Below are positions 1-13,500 of a DNA stretch of 64,000 nucleotides, piece after piece. Source of the DNA: Nemopilema nomurai (taxonomy: Eukaryota; Cnidaria; Scyphozoa; Rhizostomeae; Rhizostomatidae); contig ML133442.1 of NCBI GenBank assembly GCA_003864495.1, positions 275,231 to 339,230 of the forward strand. The letters are read 5' to 3'. Position 1 is the stretch's first letter. The number at the start of each line of letters is the position of its first letter. Below the pieces are notes generated by a model. It made no database searches, was not told the origin of the DNA, and was given only the letters and a program-made list of their open reading frames with translations. Both the position numbers and the translations under genes were made by a program.

Positions 1-299
1 GGAGGTGGTAGGAGCGTTGTGAATGGTAGACCGAGGACTGATGATAGAAGTAAGAGTGATGAAGATGGTAGGGCAGGAAAAAGTGGTAATTTATGAGCAA
101 TTGAGGCGCAGTGAAACTGGAAATAAGAAAGAGCCAGAGCAATCACAAGATAAAACTCTTATAAACAACCAGCTCATAATGAAAGGTTTTATTCATAACA
201 GCCTTCATAGTGTGATTGGTAATGTTTTTGTTCGCGAGGCAGCTCAGTCAGTGAGGCAGCTCAGTCAGCGAGGCAAAATAAAAGAAAAAAGACACTTGC

Positions 300-1517
300 C
301 TGTTTGCATAGGGTGTAGTTCTGACACGCATCCATGCACTTGCTTTGGTACTTGAAGGGAATAACCGGCTCAGGCAGTGACTCCAGAAATAGGAGCAGCG
401 CTTCGCCGACGGAAAATATACTACCAGCTGCGATGGCATTAAGAAAGAAAAACGCATCGTCGACTGGAATTACCAAACGCATATCCATTAACAGAAAAAT
501 ACCTACTTGCTAATACAAAGAGTAACCGGGGGACAAATCTTTTACTTTCAATAACATTTCCCATCCAAAAACCAAGTCACTTTTAAGCATAATACGACCT
601 GCATTTATATCCAATAAAAGCCACATAACAGTATCTTCTGAATGATTTTTTCTTTGAGTTGCATAATCACAACACTATCAAGATTAATATCACCGTAGCG
701 CCTTACTGTGTATAGCGTTGGAGCGCCAAAACGATTGAGTTTGGATACTGTCCTACTAAGTAACTTAACCACTAAGTAAAAAGTGAATATATCGTCTATT
801 CGCAGAACAGAGGATTTATGAAATCAAAAAACTTGAAAAAGATACGCATAGTTCCTCTTTCGCTGTTGTCCAGATAGTTTCGGATCATCACGATTTCCGA
901 ATCTAACCCAGATTCAGTCAAAATGTTTTCCTTGAAAATATAAAAGATTGAAACCAACATCTTACATGAACAGTGGATTTCGTAATAAACGATATGCGAC
1001 AAATGCTACAAAACTTGGGCCAAAAACTTAAAGGTCAACCTCAATGGGAGCAAAGGAAAAGAACAAAACACTATACTGTTTCTGGTCCAACACTTAATTG
1101 AAGAATGCTTATAAAGGCATTTTTAAAGTCTTATCGTGAAAGAATAAATAATTGATAATAATATAAGAAGAAACATTTAATATATGTTTAAAAATTTATT
1201 CAATCCCTAGCTTAAAAAGTCGTGAGTTTACTAGTAACGAAATTCGAAACAAGTTACTCCCCGCCTCACCAAAAATGCCCATTCTGGTTACCTAGGTAAG
1301 CTACAAAACCGGACATGGAAGATATGATGTCATTTTCGCAGGTGATGAAAGGAATATTCCAGGCAATGGGCAGAGCGATCTCGATATTTCAAACATGACA
1401 GCGTACCTGCTTCATCCCGTTCTGGTACAAGTGATTTACGAGCAGCCAAAGTTCTTTAGGAATGGGCAGTGGCTCGGTGCCGACCCCCGAGCCTTGTTCC
1501 ACCACCTCACCTTTGTT
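300..1517 (-). other. INPP5B: RhoGAP-like domain exons (partial) of the INPP5B-like gene
   Basis: Exons 1517-1407, 930-846 and 427-300 encode the first part of the C-terminal RhoGAP-like domain: [28 protein letters not shown], then [18 protein letters not shown] and NYTLCKQ. In this family the domain is catalytically dead; it binds Rac/Cdc42 and F&H-motif partners. The exon at 427-300 ends with a gcaagt donor in place of gtaagt. The next exon, carrying the remaining roughly 75 residues, is not in bases 1-299, which contain only intron and a short duplication (about 17 bp, GAGGCAGCTCAGTCAG) near 236-275. Confidence 0.9.
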
Positions 1518-4500
1518 CTAAAAAAGAAAGGAGCGGTGGACGATCCTTGTGTGCCAACAGTAATATCATTACACATTACATATCATAAGTGTGGATTATC
1601 ATACAACAGTAACCGGTAAAGGAAATGAATGACGTCATATTGAAGCACTCTGTTTCTGGCTATAGTACTGTGAGCGAAGCGAGAGGCGCGCCAAAAACAA
1701 AAGCAGAGCAGACGAAGCAATTGAGACTATGATAGGGCAATTGAGTGTGGCTGAATGGCTAGGCTGTTATGAAATGAAGAATTGACATAGTTACTTTCTA
1801 AAGGATACACGAAAAAACCAGAGTGACAGGCACTTCGCTGAATAACGAAATGAGTGCAAGTTGCGCTTGGCCTTGAATCGAAACCAGGAGACTGATAAGA
1901 GTGAAGCATACCAGCCTGAGGAGTAGGTCGGATGGAATTTGTCTAATTGGGCCATACATCTTCACTAGTGAAACCAGCGGGGAGCCAAACACACTGGGAA
2001 TATAATTGGCGTTGATCGGTACCTTAATTCAGTCAAGGATCAAGCTACTTTGCAGGTTGTTTGATGAGTCGACTTTAAATCATAGCTGCATTATAAGTAC
2101 GCTCAAAAGCAACAAGAAATCAACAATGCCCTTAAAACAGTTAAAAAAAATTTCTTGCAACACTCAATAACCGGTTGGTAATGTATTTGTAGTACAAGGA
2201 AAGGATACAAAAAAATCTTTGCCATCTAAGAGGTGCAACACAAGGATGTCTTCTAGCTTCCATTGATTATTCAGAATTGGTACTACTTCCTTGTCAATAG
2301 CAATGGTCAGCTCTATTTCCTGTACGTCACCTACAATGGAATCAACATGGGAGATTATTTTCATTCTTCAGAAAGGATTTGTACCGGACTACCGGCCGGA
2401 CAGTTAACAGGTCGGTCCTTCCAGCCGGAATGTCAGTTCGGTTTCCAACCGGATGCTTATCCCTCTATCAAACAGCAATTGAAGGCTTTTTTGATCGGTG
2501 ACGTAATGTTTACATCAGCTGGGTAAGCTCGCACCCAGTCATCCTCGTATAAGGGAAATTGGTCACGCTCTCTTTCTATGTTAGAACTTTGGAGTCGAGA
2601 AGCTATATCTTCCCAATGCAACAAGCATCTGAGTGTGTAAACTAAATTACACAACCAAGTTTTTTAAGCAAGATGTGGACGGGAAAAAAGCCGATCAAGG
2701 GAGCATAAATTTAATAATTCTGGCGACGAATACTTTGATTATTTAAATTCAATGAGTCCCTAGTGAAAGGTGTGAAATTTCTGAAAGGGTATACGAAAAT
2801 TCAAGCATAACTACCTGGCATTATGATTCCTGATCTTGGTTGAATACGTAGCCAGGGCTTACAGATATCTTTGTCATCTAATTTCGGAATGAACTGATAC
2901 TCTGCAGGGACCTGTTGAGTATAAATGATATTTCAAAATGGTAAATGTTATATGATTTGCCGGAAATAATCGAGAAGAAATCCCACAAAGATGTGGTAAA
3001 GAGGGAATCACAACAATAAAGATGGAGTTTCTTTGAAAGTACGAACAAAGGGGGAAGATAAAAAGCGTCAAACAGCTTGCAGTTTAATTGCTTGGAAAAA
3101 GAGGACCCCAACAAAGAGGTGATTTTGGTCTGCAATATCGAGGTTATCTATTAACATCCAGTTTCAAACACAATTTAGAGGCTCGCAATAACGCCAGAAA
3201 TGGTTGAAAGACATCTTGCAATATTCATCATCCTTTTAGAGCAGTGTTTGGATATCACAATAAATTATTCAGCAAATTTTGACTTTTTGGTTTTCATTAA
3301 AGGAACCGCAACATAGCAATGAATTTTACCGGAGATCATCATTTGAATCTTAGCTAATACGCCTTAGTTCGTCCTTATGACACTACTGTGGAAAGCCCAA
3401 AGTAATCAGCCAGAAATGCACGCTTAGCTAATCAAAACAAGGCAGAACAGCTTGCACGTGAATGACGATTCGTGCGTCAAACATGTCCATACCTGCCCAA
3501 TATTTGCGATTGGTAGCATCTGTAACTGCTCTTCCATAAACTTGACATCGTTGAAGTGGAACTAAAGACAGTAAGATTTTTCTGTTAGTGCAAGATGATA
3601 CGTTCTACTAGCTTTAACAACGGTATTTTAACAAGGGTAGCAAGTTGAAATTGGTCAATGAACGTATAAAAACTAATATAGGGTATGATTGATACCAAAA
3701 CCAATCCAGCCTTTTAAGAAATATGTTACATCTTGTATATAGCACAGAACAGCAGATTGTGCAAACTGATTTCCGTACTTATAAATGTAATTTGTGTAAT
3801 TCTGTGAATTCCCCATGAAAAAATATTTTCAACACATATAAAGGAAAACTCATTTGGGCTCCGGCGGGACTGCATGTACGCCAACTATAAAACGTAGACA
3901 CTTCTTTCGATGGACAAATAAACGAATAAATCTACATTCAAAGATGGTAATACAAACTATCAGGCAAAAGAAACCAGAAAAATATATGAAGCAAAAGGCT
4001 GCTTCGTTTAGCCGCTCCATAGGCCATGCAAAAAACTATACGTTGGTGGATTGCAGGAGGGGGTTGGGGGGGGGGGGCACAGAAAACTAGACCACGTGTT
4101 ACCTCAGCCTTTCCAAGCTTGACTTGGGGTAAACTTTCATTTTCTAGACGATCTAACTTCAGTGTGATGTCCTCAAACACCCGTCGCTCTCTTTTCTTGT
4201 CAACAACTTTTATCTGCAAAACAGAGCCATTTTACTTTAATCATGATGTTCATTAAAACAACATAGCTAAACTATTAAATATGAATTCAAGCGTCTTCAC
4301 CTAGATAATGGGGGGGGGGGCCATACTAGCTTCTTCTCGACACTCACTCATAAGCAACCAATTTACCATATCCACTGATGTCAATAAGTACAGAGCCAGA
4401 TTTTGCTTAGGTTGAATGTAGGGTTCTTTTATGCTCATATGTTTGACAAAAGCCCTTCCAAATTTAGGGCCAAAAAAACTCTTTGAATGAGCTCATGTAG

Positions 4501-7500
4501 TGTCCATAGCTAATAACTGAAAACCAAATGATCCTGTAATTTATTAGAGAGGACATGCGCAGATTAGCCATGTTCCTTTTGAAATGCAACCCTTTGACTT
4601 TGGACAAAACTAGTTCTGTGCCAGGAGCTCTTATTAAAGAGGAATTAAAGTCTTTCCGATAGGCAACAACCCTAACAATTGTTTCGTTACAAACTTTTCA
4701 ATTCCAAAATTCTAAATTTAAAAAAAAGACTTCCCAGAAGCCTACAACCTTTTTGATAGAAACAGCCGAAAAAATGTCTTTCAAAAGTACTCTTTGTCCT
4801 TCCCTAGGCCTCTGAGAACAATTCTGACAGGCAAAGACTATCTTTGAAGACATGCAATGGAAATTAAACTATCCATGCTAGGCACTGAACTTTACACACA
4901 TATGGACTGTATATACACATAGGCCATTCGAGGCGCCTTCAGTCTGAACACATCAGCATGCCACACCAGCTAGGGCCATCTTGCAAGCCCCTCGATTTCA
5001 GCCATAAAACTGCCGTAAAAGATAATACCATTATAGAGAAAAACGTTTCGGTTTCCAACTAACAATCGTCTGCATTGAAGATTCAGCAACTCTCGCGCAG
5101 CCAATGTTTCACGGAGCCGCCAGAAGACTCCTGACGCGTTTAACAGGAAAACCCCAAAACTGCGACAGGCAATCGATGAACACTCCCGGGAGTTACTTCT
5201 CGCAATGGATTCGATTGTAACTATTTGGAAGCCAATACCAATCCGTTCTTCCTTGAAAAATCAGTTTTTGAGCGTCGTCATACGATCTTGCAGGCAAGAC
5301 AAGAAGTAAAACGTTTCCTTTGTGATCTCTAAATACGTGCTTGAATTATTAAACAGCAGTTAGAAAAGATTTCGACATCAACTTCGCTCGCATTTTCAAA
5401 CCACTGAGAACACCATGTCGCGTTACCATCGCCAAAACACGGCTTCGATAATTGCAACATCCAGGTTCAATTGAAAACTTTACCGCTGACTAACAATTCC
5501 GCGGCTCTGAGGGAACAACAGCTGCACTTCCAATTTTCTCAATTAAAAAGGTGTTGCGTCTTCGTAGCAAACCAGGCCCGAAATACGAGGAAAATCAATT
5601 TTTGAAGATTAAAGAAACAAATGCTAATTAAATTACTTACAACTAATTAAACACTCTCTGCAGGACACAATTTCTATTTGAAATCACATTTACTTATCTG
5701 CAGCAGGCGAAAGCTGACTTCACATCAAATTTTTGCACATTTGACAGCACCCCCTCTAAGTCATGATACAGCTGCCTTTTTTCGTTTTTCAGCAGCCCGA
5801 CTGGCTCTCTTCAGATACGTGTGTTAAAAGTTGCAATGGCCATCATTGCAAAACAGAGGAGAAGGAATCGAGATGGCATTTAGTTTTCCCTGGAGTCAAC
5901 TTCCAAAGCAAAGATGAAGATGATATATGACACAAAACAAGAAGTATGCGGATTCAATGTATTTACTCACCCCTACTCTGAAAACTCCACAAACTGGTTT
6001 GTGATCACTAAGCTTCAACGCTGGCTGACTTGTGTATTTTTGCACTTCGATTCCTTTTCCTCTCCACAGGATTCTATCGCACCAGGCAGGGGCACGGCCT
6101 TTTTCACTGGAAGAACAGAACAGAGCGTCAAAGCAAGACCCAGAGATAAGAGCAGCATATGAATGGGCCTAATGCAAGGAAAACATCGAAATAAAACATG
6201 AATAAAATACAAAATTAGCATCTAGCGTAATGATAGCAGAGGAAGCATATAAAGAAGCATAACAGACAACGAAGAAAAAACCAACAAAGAAAGAAAGTAA
6301 AATATAGCTTGCAATCTACAATCAAGATACAATAGTTATAAAATCAAACAAGAAGATGGGATAGGTAGTTAACTGAATCATGTTCTTATCAACTCATCTT
6401 TGTTAGTAAATAAAAAACAACAAACTTACGCCTAAGACATTTATACTAAACTCAATAATGACAGGGCTTTGTTTCTTTATTTCAACCTAATTATTGTCAT
6501 GAATGTAAAGGGAGATTCAAATTAAACTGCAACTGTATATTTCCAGCATAATAATATTTCCATAACAAATTCCTTGAATATAACCATAATAATTTCGAAA
6601 TGAATATAACCCACAAACGTAGAAAAGGAGAAATTCACAAAGAGTTTCGGCAAGCTATGATTTTAGGCGAAATGAATAAGCAATGCGATGACAAAAGTGA
6701 ACGGTGGTGGAAGAAATCGAATCGTAGAACGCGAAGCAGGGAAATCCCAATGTTGCATATCCAAAGCCAATGATGGCCCCTTGCGTACGCATTTAAGAGG
6801 AAATAACTGAAAGCTGAAAGAATCGAGAGCCAGTTACAGATCGGCACCAAATAAGAAGAAAAGGCACGCAGTAATCACTATCATTTTGGCCAGCCTGCAT
6901 TAACTTACCCCTCTCTTAGCTGAAAAGAGGAAGTTTATTCTATCTACACGAAGTTAGGGATTTCGGTTTACATATAAACGAAATTTTTGAATTTGTCATT
7001 CTGCGTAACTACACTTCAAAACAGCGGAACCATAATTTTTGCTTACTTAAACTCTTCTCAGGATATGAGTGAAAGCTGATTGGTTACAACACAGCCAATC
7101 GTGGGCTCTTTCCCAGGGCCTCTGGCGTTGTTTTCAATCCGCAACTGGCTATTTATTTTGTCAGCTTTAGTCATTTCCTGACGTTTTCATACTCAAAGGA
7201 GTGTTGATTGAAAAGTACTCCAAGGATGATAAACATATTCCGCTGCCCACGTGCTACTTTAATAAATAGAATCCAAAGTTTTTGACAATAAGACAACTTT
7301 GTTTGCCTGAGCATCAGCTGTTTTTGGGGACTGGATTAACTTGACCGTGAGAAGATCCTACGTTTAGATGCATATTCCCTATATACCTTGTATCCCAGTT
7401 ATCTGTTCCGGGGTCAAACTTATACGTCGGTTTAAATCTCAGTTTCCCTTCGGTGTATCCTTGGAAAACCTTGCCTGCTGCCATCTGCTTCCGCAGCTAA

Positions 7501-10500
7501 AACAGAGAAGAGTAATGAAGAAATTAGTGCTGTTAGGTAACGTTGAACAAAAAGCAGAATTAAGCTACTTCCAGAACGTGAAAACTACAGGGGTGGAGGT
7601 TTGCTTAAACGAGAAGCAGAGATTTCTTAACGAGATGAAGCAAGATTACAGGATTACCATACAGTGAATCACTGACTGACAGCAAGATTAAGCATAGGAT
7701 TACCTTTCGTATCCTTAGAGCGATTAGTTGGCAATCTGTTAAAACAACAGTGGATGAAAACGAACAAAGATCAGTAAGAGCCAGACAAATTCTCCTTGTA
7801 TGTGAAGGAAGCAGTGAATGGTGATAAAAACTTTCTTTGCCCGGAACAGAGGAAAGTTGGCCAAAGCATTTATTATTGATCGATTGTGCGCGGGCTATTT
7901 GACTGAACAGCCGTGTTGATTAGCACCAGCGAAATTGCATTTGTGTCTGTAAATGCGATGGTAAACAGGATTGTACAACTTAGGTTTGCTAAAGCAGAGA
8001 CTTTTCGAATCCTGATGAGAAATTGTGACATATTCCTTGATGCAATCTTGCAAAGCTGGCCGAAAATCTAATAAAAAGATTCAAAGATTCAACTGGCAGT
8101 TGCCGAAGAGGGCAGCTAAGAGGTTGACAAAAGTACGTACTTGATCGAACTTATACAGCTCGTCGAGTTTATTCTCATCAATCAGGGCTTTGATCTGATC
8201 AACTTCTAAATCATCAAACCGATAGTTCAAATCTCCGAGCCAGATGACAACGCTAAAACAGAATGTTTGCACTAATAATGAAGGGCCTTGCACAATTCTG
8301 CCAACATCTTTCATTGAATCAATGAAATTCTGTGCATGACAACGGCAAATTTAATTACACAATGTACATAAAAGGAGAAAAAAGAAATTAGAAATGTTGG
8401 CAATTCATCAAACTTTATTGTCCAGCAAATCAGATTGACCAACAATATTCTATTTTCAACTGCACTAATTTTCTACACACTCATGAAAAAAAACAGTATT
8501 TCAACATTTCTTTCAAATGAAAAGCTTTATTCATACCAACACTCAAGAAAATTCAAAATCACGAACAAAGTGACTGCAGCCCTAATAAAGAGTTATCCTA
8601 AAAATTCAAATACAATAGGCGTTGGTTAGGCAGCCCTTTGAGAAAATAATGAAAGAAGGCACAAAAAGAGAATCTTACTCGTGGTGACTGATGGTCATCG
8701 GAGGCTCAAACTTGGAGAATTGTAACTTCGAGGTTATGTCTTTAAAATCCTGAAAATATTTCATTCCTTTTCATAAAAAAAGAACAGCAAAGGTCAAGAT
8801 ACAAGATACTACTTGATAAGCAATCATTATATGCAGGGTTGGGGAGGTGAGGTGAAACGTCTGTTGCATATAACATATATGTGTATTGCATATAAACAAG
8901 ATAAAGCAGCCAAAGTTTAGATTTGAGTCCCAGTTGCCTAACAGCAAGTTGCTCGAGTCTTGTTCTCCTGCTTCTACATAGCCGTGGAAACAAAGCAAAT
9001 ACAGCCGTTGGTGGAACCACTATTGCGATGCAACCATAGGACAGAGTGGGGCTTTTCAATGCTGTTACTAAATTCAGAGAAAACCCGTTCTTAGCGACAA
9101 ACTATGCTGAATGCACGAGCTGAAAAATCTTAATTTCCTATAATTCGAATACCTAACACTTGAAATTGGGCAAAAAGTCCTTCAATAGCTCAATGACCCT
9201 GTTTTTTCAACTAGTTTCTCCTTTTCAGAAGTCACTGCTTGTTTGATTACCAATGCTACGTCCCTTCCAATTATTCTATCCAGCGTGGTACTACAATCTA
9301 TACGCCTTCTTGAAAAGGTTGTGACCATCGTCTCGGGGTTTCCCATGCCAGTTACAGTTGATAGCGTCTGAATGGCCTTACAACAGCTTCGTTTATGGAG
9401 CCTTTCATTATGAGGAATCCGGTGAAGCTTACTTGCAGGACAAAGCAAAACAATAAATTGGCAAATTCAATAGAAGGGCAATTTGAAGCGAATAGCTGTT
9501 GGACATTCGTAGTTCGTCAGATGGAAAACAAGAAGTCTTTTGAGCATCCGAAGATGCAAGGAAATCTACCGTAATATAGCTGTGTTTGTATTGGATTGCC
9601 ATATTTGATAAAGGTGAGATTCGAAAGTGTATAAACCTGATTTCGCCGCTCGAACTCGGCTAAATGGGCCGCCAAGTGCGAGTTTACGAAAGATATCGTT
9701 GAGTTGTGCAGCTGGAACCGGACGGCCACTCCCCCTTTGTTCCCCTGCAAGGAGAAATCGAAACAAGTGTCATTCCAGATTTTGTCTAGATTACATCGAA
9801 GATAATAATAATAAAACATATTTAAAGTGGGTAATCTACAATGATTAACAATTTTTTAGTTAATTTTGTACAGTAGGGCCCACTATAAAGTGAAAGTAGT
9901 ATTTATAAAAACTTATACGTATATAACAGTAAGAAGTTTAAAAAGCATAGGGTGACAATGTTCGTGGTAGTTATAAAGATGAAACACTATTTTTAAATTG
10001 CAAAATGCTGTTCTTTGTTATTAACATCTAGGTAAGTCATTCCAAACTTTGGTTTCTCTTCAAATCGATGCTACTGTTTATACATAGGAATCATCTACCA
10101 CAAAATTCATAACAATATTGACATAAGGGGCTTAATTAAGTTCACAACAAACAGCCATTTTTAAGTGGGCCTTCATCTGGACATCAACTATAGAACTATC
10201 ATCTCAGCAAGAGTATCGCTTCTGTTTTAGAGGATTCCTTCACAAAAAATTTCTATCTAACACTACTAATTACGTAGCTATGTAATGTACATACTCATAC
10301 GTCGTCAGAACCCCTTTTTAAAACTTACTTCCTATCAAACTTATCTTCATCACAGTAAACATTTTTATTGCTCTGTATCACGAAAGTAAGGAATCAATTG
10401 AAGGTTGTATTCTAGAGAATGACAAGGAGTTTCAGTTGACTCCCCAGAGATCCTGCTGGCCATAAATCCCAAGTGGTAATGGCGATTCCAAAACGAGGTT

Positions 10501-13500
10501 TGCTATGTCCAACATTTCAGCGTTAACTACTTTGGCAACTAAACAATCAGCGTAGACGAACTTGCCATTTTACCCATAATTCCAGTACCGCACGTTTCTG
10601 ACGTCACATCAATAATATGTGCCTGATGCTTGGTTTGTACAAATACAGCTAACATCATGCCGACCAGTCGGACAGTGCGTATCTAGAAGTGAAATAGCAA
10701 AAATGGCCTAATGGAAACATCTAGGGGGCATTGTTCGGTTTTTAGGGAGGGGGCAAGGGGTGTAAATCCTGCGTTGAAGGAGCTTTTGGGTGTGCTGTTT
10801 CGTCGTGAGGGCTAGTTACCCTTGTAGGATACACTTTCAGCTTATGCTAGTACGAAATACTTAATGAAATGTGAATCCATACTTCAATTAATCCAACGGC
10901 CTTTTTCGTCTATAATAATCGCTCAACTGTATGGGAAAAACAACTGCTGAGGCGCTTTAACCGTGAAGATTCCTTGTCAAAAGTTGCTTTTCCCGGCTGA
11001 AAGCTGTAAATTTCGACGAGGAAAGCAACATGTTGGCGGCAGTTTCGATTAAATTGAGAAATTCTGGATGATGTTTGGCAAAGATATTCATCTATTTTCC
11101 CAAGCTTCAAGCCCTTTCCAACAACAAAAACCGCAAAAGCATATAATAACAGCAGCCTACACCTGAAAGAACCATTTTCGGCCTCTATTTTCTCATACTT
11201 TTTTGTGGTCTCTACGCACCCAAGCATTACCATTTTAAAATGTCTTTCCTAACAAGCGGGGGCTAATTCCTGAGGGTTAGGTTCAATTTTCAAAATTAGC
11301 GTTCGTGAAGAGCTTTTACTCTGATTCTTGATGTACAAGAATAACACTGAAAGCTGGGCTAGACAGGTGCCCTTATAGGAGATGTCGAGGACAATTTGAG
11401 CAAGTGATGTTCCTCAATAATTTAAGGAGCTCAGTTGTTCCTGAAGCTATACCTGCGTGTACTCTGCCTCGGACGGTAGTGCTTTCTCTATGGCCTTTAA
11501 CCATGATTCTTCCTTGCTTGATTCATTAAACACCAGTGCTTCTGCACTAAGGTCTAGCTCCTGAAATCTGCAAAGAGAGTGAAGAATTCAGAGAGCCATT
11601 GACTCAATGCACCAAGAAAGCAGAATATGGATATCCATCATCCGAGGACATATCTTACACGGGCTTTAAAGACCCACAACTGCAGCTTAGCCATTATTTA
11701 GCAAACGTTAGCTTTTCTCTGGGGCTCAAATGGTCTAGCACTTAACATAGTAACAAGTGCCATGATGATAAAATGAAGACAATTGACAGCTCTAGCAATC
11801 GGAAGTACTTTTCAAAAGACAAAACATACTGTAGTTGAGTAAAAGAGCACTTACCCCATAGCCATGATGTCAGGTGGCTCGGAAACTCCAGGGACTTTGA
11901 ACCACGGCTTTAAACATTCCCCTGCCACTTGGCCATTCACGTTCCAAGTTCCAACGAAAACTCTAGAAAGCAAAAAGGCTAAACGCTCTCTAACCTAGTA
12001 CGCACTTGAACATACTTGATATTTCCACGAGAATCTGACTAACTGACGAAAATAAGAGCAAATAGTACTCAACCAGAACTGTTTTACGTGGAAAAGGAAA
12101 TAAAATTGGAGGATAGTAATCCAGGTAATATCCCAGATGGTTTTAGAGACAGGCTGTATAGAAAGGCTAGCGAAAAACCAAGGTAACTATCTACGAAAAT
12201 CGGTAAACAAGACGACGAGAAACAAGTTCTAAGTTGCAATTTGTAATGGACCAAGGATCTTACGCCTTTTGCAATTGCCAAAGGAGAGGCTACAACAAGA
12301 TTATGATAACCCTAGGCCAAATATTACAAGTTGCTTCTGAAAACCAAAACGGGGGGTTAATTACAGGTGAGCAAAAGTTGCAACTAATGATTGCACATGT
12401 ACATGAAATAATCTATGCATAGAAATGTGTTTAGATAGAGAGGAAAAACTGAATGACGCTTACGAAAATGGAAATTTCTCTGTAAACTCGTTTTCCCTGG
12501 CGGCCATGTGTAACTTGACAATATTTTCTCGCGCTTTGAATACTTGGGAAATCCGGGTACCGATTGCAGGTAGGGGAGGGTCTTCAACCTCAGATCCATC
12601 GACAACATCAAATGCAGGGCTGATGCGACCATTGCTTTCTTTGTTTGTCTACAGTAGAGGGAACATACGCTTGATAAATGCAGTAGTCACCGAGAGAAGG
12701 GAGAGCCAAGACGAGAAAACTTGTAATATTTGCTGATATTGTTGAACAGATGAACATTGAGATGGCTGCAGATTGGAAGAAAATAAGACAAAAAGCTTCA
12801 ACATGTTACACAAAATGAAGGAGAATAGTCTGCTACAAAATATAATTTGAAGCGAGATCCAAATTTCCAAGCGATTTCCCTGACATCAGGAAACCCCTTA
12901 CAGTTTCCACGTGTGAAAATTTGATTGACTTCAAGTATATTTCTAATGCTACCATTCTGCGACAATGCTATCTTTCTTTATGTTTTATACCTAGTTCTAA
13001 CAATTGAGTCTTTGAGAAATGGGAGGGTGTGAGATGGAAAGAAAATTTGAGTCGGAGGATGAAGGAATAAAGTGGCCCAAAAGAAGGCTTGCAGAAAACT
13101 TGTCTAGGAAAGGGACAACAGTGGTCTTTCAATCTTATTCCCATGCAACTTGTTGGGTCTGATACATTAAATTTCGACGAATTTAACGAACAAGTACCAA
13201 ATATATGTCAACACAAGAAATTATCGTCACTAAAACACAGGTGAAAAGTTCTGGTCGGTAGAATGTCAGTAGAACAAGAGGCCACGGGTTTAGTAAAGAG
13301 CTGATGAGGTAATCAATTAGAATTTTTCGTAACTAGGAGCAATAGGAAATTCTATAATTCTACCAAATTAACTACCAAATTCTCCCAAATTAATTCTACC
13401 TTATTCATTGAGTCGAATTCAATGAACTAATCAAGGAACCAGAAATATTAAACTTGCAGGTAAAAATTAATCTGACAAATGAGGAGAGATAAGAAAGGAA

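Noticed and set aside
9182..9448. 88-codon minus-strand ORF inside the phosphatase gene
   Set aside because: It lies between two catalytic-domain exons whose phases join directly without it; no similarity.
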